Assembly: GCF_003287975.1 (NCBI RefSeq) | Contig: NZ_QMKQ01000004.1 | Coordinates: 1-64,000 of the forward strand | From: Arthrobacter sp. AQ5-05 | GTDB lineage: Bacteria > Actinomycetota > Actinomycetes > Actinomycetales > Micrococcaceae | DNA: 64,000 nucleotides | Direction: 5' to 3' | Part shown: piece by piece, positions 43,780 to 52,284 of the stretch | How the letters are laid out: the number at the start of each line of letters is the position of its first letter | How positions within the stretch are numbered: the stretch's first letter is position 1 | Program-made: the position numbers and the translations under genes | The notes under the pieces: generated by a model | What the model was told of the DNA's origin: nothing | The model's input: the letters and a program-made list of their open reading frames with translations, nothing else | The model's database searches: none

Positions 43780-43989
43780 ATCCTCCACCGTAGACCGCGA
43801 GGGCTGTTCGAGTCCTGCCGTGCGGCGGCGAGTCGCATGATTTGCGTCCATTCCCCGCCCGCCGCCGGCTTTCGCGCACTCCCGCGGCCCGGCCCGGCGG
43901 CCGGACCCGCGCCGCGGCGGATGCGCCGATAGCCACAACCGGGGCCCCGGAGTATGCGTTGGGGCGCGGAGGTCAGTACGGTTGATGCT

Positions 43990-44955
43990 ATGAGCGATAC
44001 CGTGCAGCAACCCGTGACCAGCCACCCCGAGCTAGGGGTCCTGCCCCTGGCCCGCACCGCCATCGACCGCGGCTGCGAACGACGGATCCAGCCCGGCTGG
44101 CTCGATGGGCTGCGCGCGGATCCCGAAACCCGGTACCTCTTGATGATCGGTGGCCGCGCCCGGGTCCTCGACGGGGAACTGGTGCTGCTTCAAGGCACGC
44201 AGGTGCCGGCCGGCGGGACCGAGATCTACCTGGGCTCGGACGGCAGCACCGAAATCGTGCTGCATTCCTTCGCAGAAGCCCCGGCCTCGGCCGACGGCGC
44301 GGCGGGCACGGCCGCCACCCATCCGGAGCAGTGGCTGGGCCTGCGCGATGTCGCCGCCGGGCTGGGCGCGCGCGATGCCGGCCTCTTCGTCGAAGCGGTG
44401 GCCATCGCCAACTGGAACCACACGATGAACTTCTGCCCGGGCTGCGGCGGGAAGCTGGACTTGCGCGACTCCGGCTGGGTCAAGCACTGTCCCGCGGAAG
44501 ACCTCGAGCACTTCCCGCGAACCGACCCTGCCGTCATCGTGGCCATCACCGACGAGGACGACCGGCTGCTGCTTGGCGCCAACAAGGCCTGGGGCGGCAC
44601 CCGCTTCTCCACCCTGGCCGGGTTCGTCGAGCCCGGGGAATCCCTGGAATCCGCGGTCATCCGCGAGGTCGCCGAGGAATCCGGGGTCATCGTGCACAAC
44701 CCCCGCTACATGGGTTCGCAGCCCTGGCCCTTCCCGCGCTCGCTGATGCTCGGGTTCACCGCCACCGCGGTGGGCACCGAGCTTTTGCCCGACGGGGTGG
44801 AAATCATCGACCTGCGTTGGTTCACCCGTGAACAGCTGGCCGCCGAGGTCCGCTCCGGCGCCATCGCGGTGCCCTCGGGCGCCTCGATCGCCAGCGCACT
44901 GATCGAGCACTGGTTCGGCGGCGTGCTGCCCGAACCCGAACGCCTGGAAAACTAG
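43990..44955 (+). CDS. nudC: NAD(H) diphosphatase NudC
   Basis: 321 residues from ATG 43990. A zinc ribbon starts FCPGCGG with a third Cys in KHCPAEDLEHFPRTDPAVI. The Nudix box is complete (GFVEPGESLESAVIREVAEESGV), followed by the NudC signature SQPWPFPRSLM. It cleaves NAD(H) into NMN(H) and AMP and can remove NAD caps from RNA. It lies 3 bases before uvrD2, the same pairing seen in mycobacteria. Confidence 0.93.
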   Translation: MSDTVQQPVTSHPELGVLPLARTAIDRGCERRIQPGWLDGLRADPETRYLLMIGGRARVLDGELVLLQGTQVPAGGTEIYLGSDGSTEIVLHSFAEAPASADGAAGTAATHPEQWLGLRDVAAGLGARDAGLFVEAVAIANWNHTMNFCPGCGGKLDLRDSGWVKHCPAEDLEHFPRTDPAVIVAITDEDDRLLLGANKAWGGTRFSTLAGFVEPGESLESAVIREVAEESGVIVHNPRYMGSQPWPFPRSLMLGFTATAVGTELLPDGVEIIDLRWFTREQLAAEVRSGAIAVPSGASIASALIEHWFGGVLPEPERLEN

Positions 44956-44958
44956 GAC

Positions 44959-47106
44959 ATGGGCGAAGCAACCGGAACCAGCGCCCTGGAGGACCGGATC
45001 CTCGGCGGGCTTGACGATGAACAGCGCATGGTCGCCACGACGCTGCGCGGACCGCTGTGCGTGCTGGCCGGGGCCGGCACCGGCAAGACCCGCGCCATCA
45101 CCCACCGCATCGCCTACGGCGTGCACACCGGGGTGTACAAGCCCTCCTCCATGCTCGCGGTGACCTTCACCGCCCGGGCCGCTGCGGAAATGCGCTCCCG
45201 GCTGCGGGAACTGGGCGCCGGGGCCGTGCAGACCCGCACCTTCCACGCCGCCGCGCTGCGCCAGCTGCAATACTTCTGGCCGCAGGCCATCGGCGGGAAC
45301 CTGCCCAACATCGTCGACTACAAGGCGCCACTGATCACCGAGGCGGCACGCCGCCTGCGCACCAACGCCGACCGCGCCACGGTGCGCGACCTGGCCAGCG
45401 AGATCGAATGGGCGAAGGTCTCGATGCTGACCCCCGAGTCCTACGTTGCCGCCGCCGCGGTGGCCGACCGAGGTGAACCCGGCGGGCTGGACCCGACCAC
45501 CGTCGCGCGGATCTTCCAGTCCTACGAGGACGTGAAGACCGACCGGCAGTACATCGACTTCGAGGACGTTTTGCTGCTCACCGTCGCGATCCTGGAGGAC
45601 GACGAGCGGGTCGCGGCCTCGGTGCGCGAACAATACCGGCATTTCGTGGTCGACGAGTACCAGGACGTTTCCCCGCTGCAGCAGCGCCTGCTGGATTTGT
45701 GGCTCGGCGGGCGCGACGAGCTGTGCGTGGTGGGAGACGCCTCCCAGACCATCTACTCCTTCACCGGCGCCACCCCGCGGCACCTTTTGGACTTCACCGC
45801 GCGCTACGAGCACGCCCCGGTGGTCAGGCTGGTGCGCGACTACCGTTCCACCCCGCAGGTGGTGCACCTGGCCAACCGGGTGCTGGCCGCCCGCCGCCCC
45901 GAGCCCGGGGTCCCGGACCGCGACCACCCCTGGCCCACGCCGCTGGAACTGATCGCCCAGCGCGAGAACGGCCCGGAACCGAGCTTCTTCGAGGCGAAGG
46001 ACGACGAGGCCGAGGCCGCGGAGATCGCCGCACGCATCAAGAAGCTCATCAGTGCCGGGACACCGGCTGCGGAAATCGCGATCCTGTACCGGACCAACGG
46101 CCAGTCCGCCGCCTACGAGCAGGCACTGGCCGCCGCCGGTGTCGGCTACCTGCTGCGCGGCGGGGAACGCTTCTTCGCCCGGCGCGAGGTCCGCGACGCG
46201 ATGCTGCAATTGCGCTCCGCCGCCCGCCACGCCACCACCGAGGCCGACGGCGACTCGGTCCCGAAGCTGACCCGCGACATCCTGGTGTCCCTGGGCTACA
46301 GCGCCACGGCCCCGGCCGCCTCCGGCGCGGTGCGCGAGAAGTGGGAGTCGCTCTCCGCCCTGGTGGCGCTCGCCGACGAGATGGCCGAGGCGCGCGCCGG
46401 GGCCGAGACCCCGTTCACCCTGGGGCTCTTCGTCGCCGAGCTCGAGGAGCGCGCCGCCAGCCAGCACGCGCCCACGCTGCAGGGCGTCACGCTGGCCTCG
46501 CTGCACGCGGCCAAGGGCCTGGAATGGGACGCGGTGTTCCTGGTCGGTCTCTCCGAGGGCCTGATGCCGATCTCCTTCGCCGATGACCAGGCCGGGTACG
46601 ACGAGGAACGCCGGCTGCTCTACGTGGGCATCACCCGCGCCCGCATGCACCTGGGCCTGTCCTGGTCCCTGGCCCGCACCCCCGGGGGACGGGCCAACCG
46701 GCGGCCCTCGCGCTTCCTGGACGGGCTGCGCCCGGCGGGAACCTCTTCGGTGGCTTCGGCCCCGCGGGCCAGCCGGCGACGGGCCCCGGCCGGCCCGCCG
46801 ATGTGCCGGGTCTGCGGCACGCTGCTGACTTCCGCCACCGAGCGGAAGCTGGGCCGCTGCGGGAACTGCCCCGCCGGATACGACGAGGCCGTGTTCGAAT
46901 CCCTGCGCGCCTGGCGGCTGTCGGTGGCCCAAGCCAACTCGCTGCCGGCCTTCGTGGTCTTCACCGATGCGACGCTGATGGCGATCGCCGAGGCGAAGCC
47001 TTCCGGGCTCTCGGACCTGGGCCGGGTTTCGGGGGTCGGCAAGGGCAAGCTGGAGCGCTACGGCGAGGCGGTGCTGGCGATCCTGGGCGGGGAAACGCCG
47101 GACTGA
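44959..47106 (+). CDS. uvrD2: ATP-dependent DNA helicase UvrD2 with tetracysteine and HRDC domains
   Basis: 715 residues from ATG 44959 with AGGAC upstream. Superfamily 1 motifs: AGAGTGKT, VTFTARAAAEM, VVDEYQDVSPLQQ, GDASQTIYSFTGA, LEWDAVFLVGLSEG and YVGITRAR. After the helicase core come Cys616, Cys619, Cys634 and Cys637 (CxxC-14-CxxC), then an HRDC-type domain to the end (about 650-712). This architecture defines mycobacterial-type UvrD2, in which the cysteine module is needed for unwinding. It acts in DNA repair and replication. It is co-directional with nudC. Confidence 0.93.
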   Translation: MGEATGTSALEDRILGGLDDEQRMVATTLRGPLCVLAGAGTGKTRAITHRIAYGVHTGVYKPSSMLAVTFTARAAAEMRSRLRELGAGAVQTRTFHAAALRQLQYFWPQAIGGNLPNIVDYKAPLITEAARRLRTNADRATVRDLASEIEWAKVSMLTPESYVAAAAVADRGEPGGLDPTTVARIFQSYEDVKTDRQYIDFEDVLLLTVAILEDDERVAASVREQYRHFVVDEYQDVSPLQQRLLDLWLGGRDELCVVGDASQTIYSFTGATPRHLLDFTARYEHAPVVRLVRDYRSTPQVVHLANRVLAARRPEPGVPDRDHPWPTPLELIAQRENGPEPSFFEAKDDEAEAAEIAARIKKLISAGTPAAEIAILYRTNGQSAAYEQALAAAGVGYLLRGGERFFARREVRDAMLQLRSAARHATTEADGDSVPKLTRDILVSLGYSATAPAASGAVREKWESLSALVALADEMAEARAGAETPFTLGLFVAELEERAASQHAPTLQGVTLASLHAAKGLEWDAVFLVGLSEGLMPISFADDQAGYDEERRLLYVGITRARMHLGLSWSLARTPGGRANRRPSRFLDGLRPAGTSSVASAPRASRRRAPAGPPMCRVCGTLLTSATERKLGRCGNCPAGYDEAVFESLRAWRLSVAQANSLPAFVVFTDATLMAIAEAKPSGLSDLGRVSGVGKGKLERYGEAVLAILGGETPD

Positions 47107-47166
47107 CCGGCACCCACGCGCCCGGCGGAGCGAACTTCCATCCGGCCCTCGCACGGCGGCGTGTGC

Positions 47167-48213
47167 TCAGGCGGCCAGCGAATCCAGGCAGTTGCAGTGC
47201 GGCCGGGTCTTGGCCGGAACCATGGTGGTGGACCCGGTGGGCAGGTCGCACACGAGCATCGAGCCTGCGGCGGAGGGGATGTTGATGCGGTCCAGCACCA
47301 TCAGCACCTGCATCGCGGCCATCCCCGCGGCGACGGCGGCCAGCGACGCCTCCGGGCGCAGCCCCGGGGCCCGCGCGCCCACCCCGGCATCGGCGAGCAG
47401 CCGCAGCGTCGGGTCGCACTGTTCCCACACGCAGCGCTCGCACATGGTCAATCCCGGAAGGCACAGCGGGCCGAGGTTCATCCCCGAATCGGTGAACAGC
47501 ACCGGCAGCACCGCGGCATCCGTGGCCAGCGATCCCAACGGCGGGAGCATGCCGCCGGAGATCACCACCGCCATGTCCAGCGGAGGGGCATCCGGGCTCC
47601 GATGCCCGGTCTCGGCCACCACCAGGTGCGGGTACAGGGGCGCCAGCGCACGGGCCGTGGCGCGGGCCCGCGAGGTGCCGACGCTGCCGATGCCGGTGGT
47701 CCCGGCGCCCAGATCCCCGGCATCCATCGCCGCCGCGTCGCTGAGCATCAGGGAACCGACGCCCGCCGCGGCCAGGATGTGCGCCAACAGCTGGCCCATC
47801 CTCCCGCATCCCTGCAGCGCGACCCGGGCCCCGGCCCGGCGTTCGAGCACCTCGGCCGCGTCCATCTGGTACGCAGCGCTCCACTGCCGCACATCGGGCA
47901 CCAGCCGCGCGCCGAGTCCGTGGCCGGATCCCGGCCGGGCGCCGGGCGAGTTCCGGGTGGGGGTATCCAACAGCACCGGGGCCAGCATCGCCAGGATCTC
48001 GCTGCGCCGGGTGGCATCGGGCACCTGCTCCTTCGGCCGCTCCTTCGCCTGGTCCGGGGGTGCCGCAGGGCCTTGCCCGTCGGTGCACAGGGAGAGCACA
48101 AACCGCTTTTCGGCCGCGCTCAGGCCGGTTATCCACCGGGCGCGCTGCCCGGTGCCGATTTGCACCACGCCCTCCATTAGGCTGAGTACCTGCAAGCCCG
48201 GGTTGATCCTCAT
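47167..48213 (-). CDS. ThiF/E1-fold protein of unknown function
   Basis: 348 residues from the ATG at 48213 with AAGGAGC 7 bases upstream. A Rossmann segment VALQGCGRMGQLLAHILAAAGVG is followed by DAGDLGAGTTGIGSVGTSRA, which mimics the E1/ThiF adenylation fold with its LxRQ-like turn lost. A cysteine pair CERCVWEQCDP lies where related proteins bind zinc or form a thioester. The N-terminal 100 residues are distinct and may bind a partner. It may be a degenerate relative of MoeB/ThiF or of the leader-binding partners used in peptide modification; no such precursor was seen. It is convergent with uvrD2 and divergent from the YgjP-type peptidase. Confidence 0.6.
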   Translation of the reverse strand: MRINPGLQVLSLMEGVVQIGTGQRARWITGLSAAEKRFVLSLCTDGQGPAAPPDQAKERPKEQVPDATRRSEILAMLAPVLLDTPTRNSPGARPGSGHGLGARLVPDVRQWSAAYQMDAAEVLERRAGARVALQGCGRMGQLLAHILAAAGVGSLMLSDAAAMDAGDLGAGTTGIGSVGTSRARATARALAPLYPHLVVAETGHRSPDAPPLDMAVVISGGMLPPLGSLATDAAVLPVLFTDSGMNLGPLCLPGLTMCERCVWEQCDPTLRLLADAGVGARAPGLRPEASLAAVAAGMAAMQVLMVLDRINIPSAAGSMLVCDLPTGSTTMVPAKTRPHCNCLDSLAA

Positions 48214-48434
48214 GATGTTGCTCCTTCGGGAACGGCGGCCCCGGCGCGAATCCTCGTGGCCGGTGCCCTGCATGAACCCATCGTGGCACCGGGCCGCGAA
48301 CGCCGCCGCGGTTATCCACACCCCGGAGCGGGAAAGCGGTGCGGCCGCGGCGCAGGCACGGGCGCAGCTGCACCGGGCAAGGGCCGCGGACGACAGGAAA
48401 ACGGCAGCAAATGCGCGGCGGAAAGGACACCAAC

Positions 48435-49142
48435 ATGCGCACCCAACCATCCACCATCGAATACGTGGACGAGACAGGCACCCCCATTCGCGTGGTGCGT
48501 TCGGCCCGGCGCAAGAAGACGATCTCCGGGGCATGGAAGCAGGACACCATGGTGGTCTCCGTGCCCGCGGGCCTCACCGAGCACGCCGAGCGCATGCTGG
48601 TGGCGGACATGGTCAAGAAGGTCATGCGCAAGGTCGTCCGCGGCACCGGGGCGGACCCCGACGCCGTGCTGCTGGCCCGGGCGCATGCCATGGATGCAGC
48701 GCTTTTCGGACGCCTGGCCGCACCGGCGTCGGTGCGCTGGGTCTCGAACCAGAACTCGCGCTGGGGTTCGGCCAGCCTCCTGACCCGGCGGATCCGGCTC
48801 TCGGACAGGCTCAGGTCGATGCCGCAGTGGGTGCAGGACTACGTGCTGGCCCACGAACTGGCCCACCTGGTGGAGCCGCGCGACGGCCACGGCCCGCGGT
48901 TCAAGGCCGCCTTGTCGCGCTACCCGCGGGTGCACGATGCCAACATCTTCCTGTCCGGGGCCAGCCACGGCTTCCACACGGCCAAGAATGCCGCGGCGCA
49001 ACCGGCACAGCTGTTGGACGCGGAAGACGATTTCGACGATTTCGGGGACCTGGACGAGCTCGGTGGCCCCGGAGCCCCGGACGGTTCCAACGGGGGTGTC
49101 CGCGGCGGGGAAGCGGAGGATCCGTACCGGTTGTTCGGCTGA
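48435..49142 (+). CDS. YgjP/WLM-type (M48-like) metallopeptidase domain protein
   Basis: 235 residues from ATG 48435 with AAGGA 8 bases upstream. The diagnostic blocks are NQNSRWGSASLLTRRIRLSDRL, then MPQWVQDYVLAHELAHLVEPRDGHGPRF, in which HELAH is the zinc site and the later His is the third ligand. The C-terminal 45 residues are acidic and Gly-rich. The substrate is unknown. It follows the ThiF-like gene divergently and faces the zincin-like gene across a terminator. Confidence 0.85.
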   Translation: MRTQPSTIEYVDETGTPIRVVRSARRKKTISGAWKQDTMVVSVPAGLTEHAERMLVADMVKKVMRKVVRGTGADPDAVLLARAHAMDAALFGRLAAPASVRWVSNQNSRWGSASLLTRRIRLSDRLRSMPQWVQDYVLAHELAHLVEPRDGHGPRFKAALSRYPRVHDANIFLSGASHGFHTAKNAAAQPAQLLDAEDDFDDFGDLDELGGPGAPDGSNGGVRGGEAEDPYRLFG

Positions 49143-49176
49143 TTCGACCCGGTGGCCGGTTCCACCGGGAAACGCG

Positions 49177-49211
49177 AAAGGGTGCCGGCGCTCAAAGCGC
49201 CGGCACCCTTT
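49177..49211. terminator. Perfect 16-base-stem bidirectional terminator
   Basis: AAAGGGTGCCGGCGCT (49177-49192) and AGCGCCGGCACCCTTT (49196-49211) are perfect complements with a 3-base loop. It has an A tract before and a T tract after, ideal for both convergent genes. Confidence 0.9.
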
Positions 49212-49242
49212 GCCCAAAACCGGTGGAGCGACCGCCGGCGGA

Positions 49243-50715
49243 CTACTTGTCCGTGGAGCTGTCCGTGGGGTCCGTGGGGTTGTCCGCTTCTGGACCCTTG
49301 TCGGTTCCGTCGGGATCGCCGGTGCCGTCCCCGCCCGCCGCGGGCTCGTCGAACCCGCCGTCGAGCAGCTTGCTCAGCGCGGCGTCGATGTCATCCATGT
49401 CGGCCGCGGCCAACTCCCGGCGTGAAGTGAATCCCGTCGGGTCCACCAGGTCCTCTTCGGTCGGCAGCAGATCGGGGTGCGCCCACACGGCGTCGCGCCC
49501 CTCCTGGCCGCGCTCGGTCAAAAGGTGCGCCCAGAGGGCCGCCGCTTCGCGCAGGCGCCGCGGACGCAATTCCAGTCCCACCAGCGAGGCGAACGCGTTT
49601 TCCGCCGGTCCACCGGTGGCCCGGCGGCGCCGGATGGTTTCGCGCAGCCGGGTTGCCTGGGGCAGGTTCACCGCGGCGGCCGCGACGACCTCGTCGACCC
49701 AGCCCTCGATCAGTGCAAGCACCAGCTCGAGCTTGGCCAGCGCGGTTTCCTGCGCGTCGGTGCGCTTGGGCATGAAGAGCCCCTCGCCCATCAGGGACTG
49801 GAAGGACTCGGGATTGCTCGGGTCGATGTCCCGCACGGCTTCCTCGATGCGCGACATGTCGATGTGGATGCCGCGGGCGTAGGCCTCCACGGCGGAAATC
49901 ACCGTGGAGCGCAGCCACGGCACGCGGTTGAACAAGCGGGCGTGGGCGCATTCGCGCAGCGCGGCAAAAAGCAGGATCTCCTGCTCGGGAACCTCCAAGC
50001 CCTCGCCGAACGCCGCGAGGTTGGCCGGCACCAGCGCGGGGGTCGAGCCGGCCAGCGGAAGCCCGATGTCGGTGGCGCCCAGCACGTCCTTGGCCAGACC
50101 GCCGACGGCCGTGCCCAGCTGCATGCCGAACATGGTTCCCCCCAGGGACTGGAGCATGCCCTGTGCCCCGCCCATCATGGGGCGCATCTGCTCGGGGATC
50201 TGCTCGGACAGTGCGGAGGTGATGGCCTTGCCGACGGACTCGGCGACCGGTGTGGTCAGCGACTTCCACACCGGCATGGTCTTCTCGACCCACTCGGAGC
50301 GGGAGAAGGCGCGGCACTCGCTGCCGTCGGCCTCGAACACGGTGGCGGCATCGAGCCACATCTCGGCCAGCCGGGCGGCGGATGCCACCGCGGCGGCGCG
50401 GGAGGCGGAAATCGACGGGTCGTCCTTGGCGATGGCCTGGCGCGCCGCGTCGGTGGCCATCTTCCAGTTCACCGGACCGGAGCCGCCCTGGGACATGGCG
50501 GCCATCATGGCCTGGGCCTGCGCCATCATCTGCGCCATGGCCTCGGGGTTGTTGGACAGGCCCATGGCCTCGCCCAGGCCCTCGGGAAGGTTCTTCGGGT
50601 CGAATCCGCCGGCGCCGCCAAAGAGCGAGCCGAACATCTCGGAGAACGGATCCTTCGGGTTCTCGTCGTCGTTGCCGGAGTCGTCGGGTCGGTTTGAAGG
50701 GGGATTCTCAGCCAT
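49243..50715 (-). CDS. Zincin-like protein (DUF2342 family), probably lacking the first zinc His
   Basis: 490 residues. The N-terminus is Asn/Asp/Pro-rich, followed by a Met/Gln-rich segment, then a largely helical core of the DUF2342 zincin-like family. The position of the zinc motif reads ALRECAHARLFNRVPWL, so HExxH is RECAH: the Glu and second His are there but the first His is Arg. This substitution is, as I recall, common in this subfamily, and catalysis is doubtful. The C-terminal 60 residues are acidic and disordered. It is divergent from the PDZ-Lon gene, a conserved arrangement in Actinobacteria. Confidence 0.8.
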   Translation of the reverse strand: MAENPPSNRPDDSGNDDENPKDPFSEMFGSLFGGAGGFDPKNLPEGLGEAMGLSNNPEAMAQMMAQAQAMMAAMSQGGSGPVNWKMATDAARQAIAKDDPSISASRAAAVASAARLAEMWLDAATVFEADGSECRAFSRSEWVEKTMPVWKSLTTPVAESVGKAITSALSEQIPEQMRPMMGGAQGMLQSLGGTMFGMQLGTAVGGLAKDVLGATDIGLPLAGSTPALVPANLAAFGEGLEVPEQEILLFAALRECAHARLFNRVPWLRSTVISAVEAYARGIHIDMSRIEEAVRDIDPSNPESFQSLMGEGLFMPKRTDAQETALAKLELVLALIEGWVDEVVAAAAVNLPQATRLRETIRRRRATGGPAENAFASLVGLELRPRRLREAAALWAHLLTERGQEGRDAVWAHPDLLPTEEDLVDPTGFTSRRELAAADMDDIDAALSKLLDGGFDEPAAGGDGTGDPDGTDKGPEADNPTDPTDSSTDK

Positions 50716-50925
50716 GGTTCAACGGTACCCCCGGGTCCGGGGATCGGCCCAAGATCCGGGTTGGCAGTTCGCTGTGGGCACATCGGAAACTGCTGTGAAG
50801 CCGCGCTCCGCACCCGTGCCGCAGGCGGCCGCAGCGGCACGGGCTTGTAGGCTTGAGGCTGCTCGTGGCGCGCGGCGCACGCCTCGCTCCGCGGGTTCGA
50901 GAGACCAGCCATGAAAGAGGGAATC

Positions 50926-52098
50926 GTGCCAGCAGTGCATGAAGGAGCCGGGGACCGGGCCGGCCGGAACGCCGGGGGGACCGAAGGAACGCACCCTGGA
51001 CCGGACGGCGCCGACCACTCCCCGTTGCTGCGCCGGTGGCCCGAACCGGACCCCGGGACGGCACGGATGCGGCGCAACCGCGCGGTTGCCGGCTGGATCA
51101 CGATGGTGCTGATCGCGGCCGCGACGCTGCTGCCGACCCACTTCGTGGTCGAATCCGCCGGCCCGGCACTGAACACCGTCGGGTCCGTCGAGGGGACCAA
51201 ACTCCTGAGCATCACCGGCAAGACGACCTACCCGACCTCCGGCGAGCTGGACATGACCACGGTGTATGTCCAGGGCGGGGGCCAGGCGCGGCTGCCTTTC
51301 TTCAACGTGCTGTGGGGCTGGATCGATCCGCGCCAGGACGTGGTGCCCGAGGAAATGGTGCTGCCGCGGGGGACCACCACCTCCGAGCAGAGCGAACAGA
51401 ACACCGTGATGATGGACGACTCGCAGCAGCTCTCCACCGCCGCCGCCCTACACGAGCTGGAGATCCCCTTCTCCAGCCACCTGGGCGTCGTGGGATTCGC
51501 GACCCAGCAGAATTCCGGCGTGCTGAAGATCTCCGACCGGCTCGAAACCATCAACGGACACAAGATCGCCGACCTGGAAACGCTCAAGAAGCAGCTCGAT
51601 GCCGCCGGCGCGAAGCCCAGCGAGCTGGGGATCGTGCGCGACGGAAAGCCGCAGACGGTCACGGTGTCCACCACCGAGGGAGCCGGAGGCCAGCGCCAGC
51701 TGGGAATCCTGCTCTCGGGCAGCTTCGACTTCCCGCTGCAGGCCACTTTCGGGCTGGAGAACGTCGGCGGGCCCAGCGCCGGGATGATGTTTGCCCTGGC
51801 GATCGTCGACCAGCTCACCCCGGGCGAGATGACCGGGGGCAAGCACTTTGCCGGGACCGGCGCCATCACCGCCGACGGCAAGGTCGAGCCGATCGGCGGC
51901 ATCGCGCAGAAACTCGTCGGCGCCCGGGACCAGGGAGCGGCGTACTTCTTGGCCCCGGCGGAGAACTGCCCCGACGTGGTGGGCAGGATCCCCGCGGGGC
52001 TCGATGTCATCAAGGTGGCCACGCTCTCCGAGGCGCGCGCGGCGGTCGAGGGGATCGGTGCGGGCAAGGACCCGGCATCCTTCCCCGGCTGCGGCTAG
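50926..52098 (+). CDS. Membrane-anchored PDZ-Lon (S16) protease
   Basis: 390 residues from the GTG at 50926, chosen for AGAGGG 4 bases upstream; ATG 50911 is in frame. One transmembrane helix lies near residue 60 (VAGWITMVLIAAATLLPTHFVV). A PDZ domain follows at about 185-245 (GVLKISDRLETINGHKI). The Lon-type proteolytic domain has catalytic Ser284 in VGGPSAGMMFAL and Lys329 in AQKLVGARD, 45 residues apart as in Lon. No ATPase domain is present. It is likely to cleave membrane or extracytoplasmic proteins; its substrates are unknown. Confidence 0.87.
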   Translation: MPAVHEGAGDRAGRNAGGTEGTHPGPDGADHSPLLRRWPEPDPGTARMRRNRAVAGWITMVLIAAATLLPTHFVVESAGPALNTVGSVEGTKLLSITGKTTYPTSGELDMTTVYVQGGGQARLPFFNVLWGWIDPRQDVVPEEMVLPRGTTTSEQSEQNTVMMDDSQQLSTAAALHELEIPFSSHLGVVGFATQQNSGVLKISDRLETINGHKIADLETLKKQLDAAGAKPSELGIVRDGKPQTVTVSTTEGAGGQRQLGILLSGSFDFPLQATFGLENVGGPSAGMMFALAIVDQLTPGEMTGGKHFAGTGAITADGKVEPIGGIAQKLVGARDQGAAYFLAPAENCPDVVGRIPAGLDVIKVATLSEARAAVEGIGAGKDPASFPGCG

Positions 52099-52284
52099 CA
52101 CCGGCGGTTCCCCCCGTGCGGGGATGGGGGCGAAAACGGGGGCCGGATCACAATCGGCTCACATTTGTGCGACATCATCCTTTGGGGTGCCCCGCCGGGC
52201 GTCCAAGCAAGGCAGAATAGAGAACAAAGACACACTTCCGGTGCGTATTGTGCGCGCCAATCGTTCCAACGGTAGAGGTATAAA

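Noticed and set aside
44032-47154. Long minus-strand open frame of about 1040 codons
   Set aside because: It is the shadow of nudC and uvrD2, whose motifs are intact on the plus strand.
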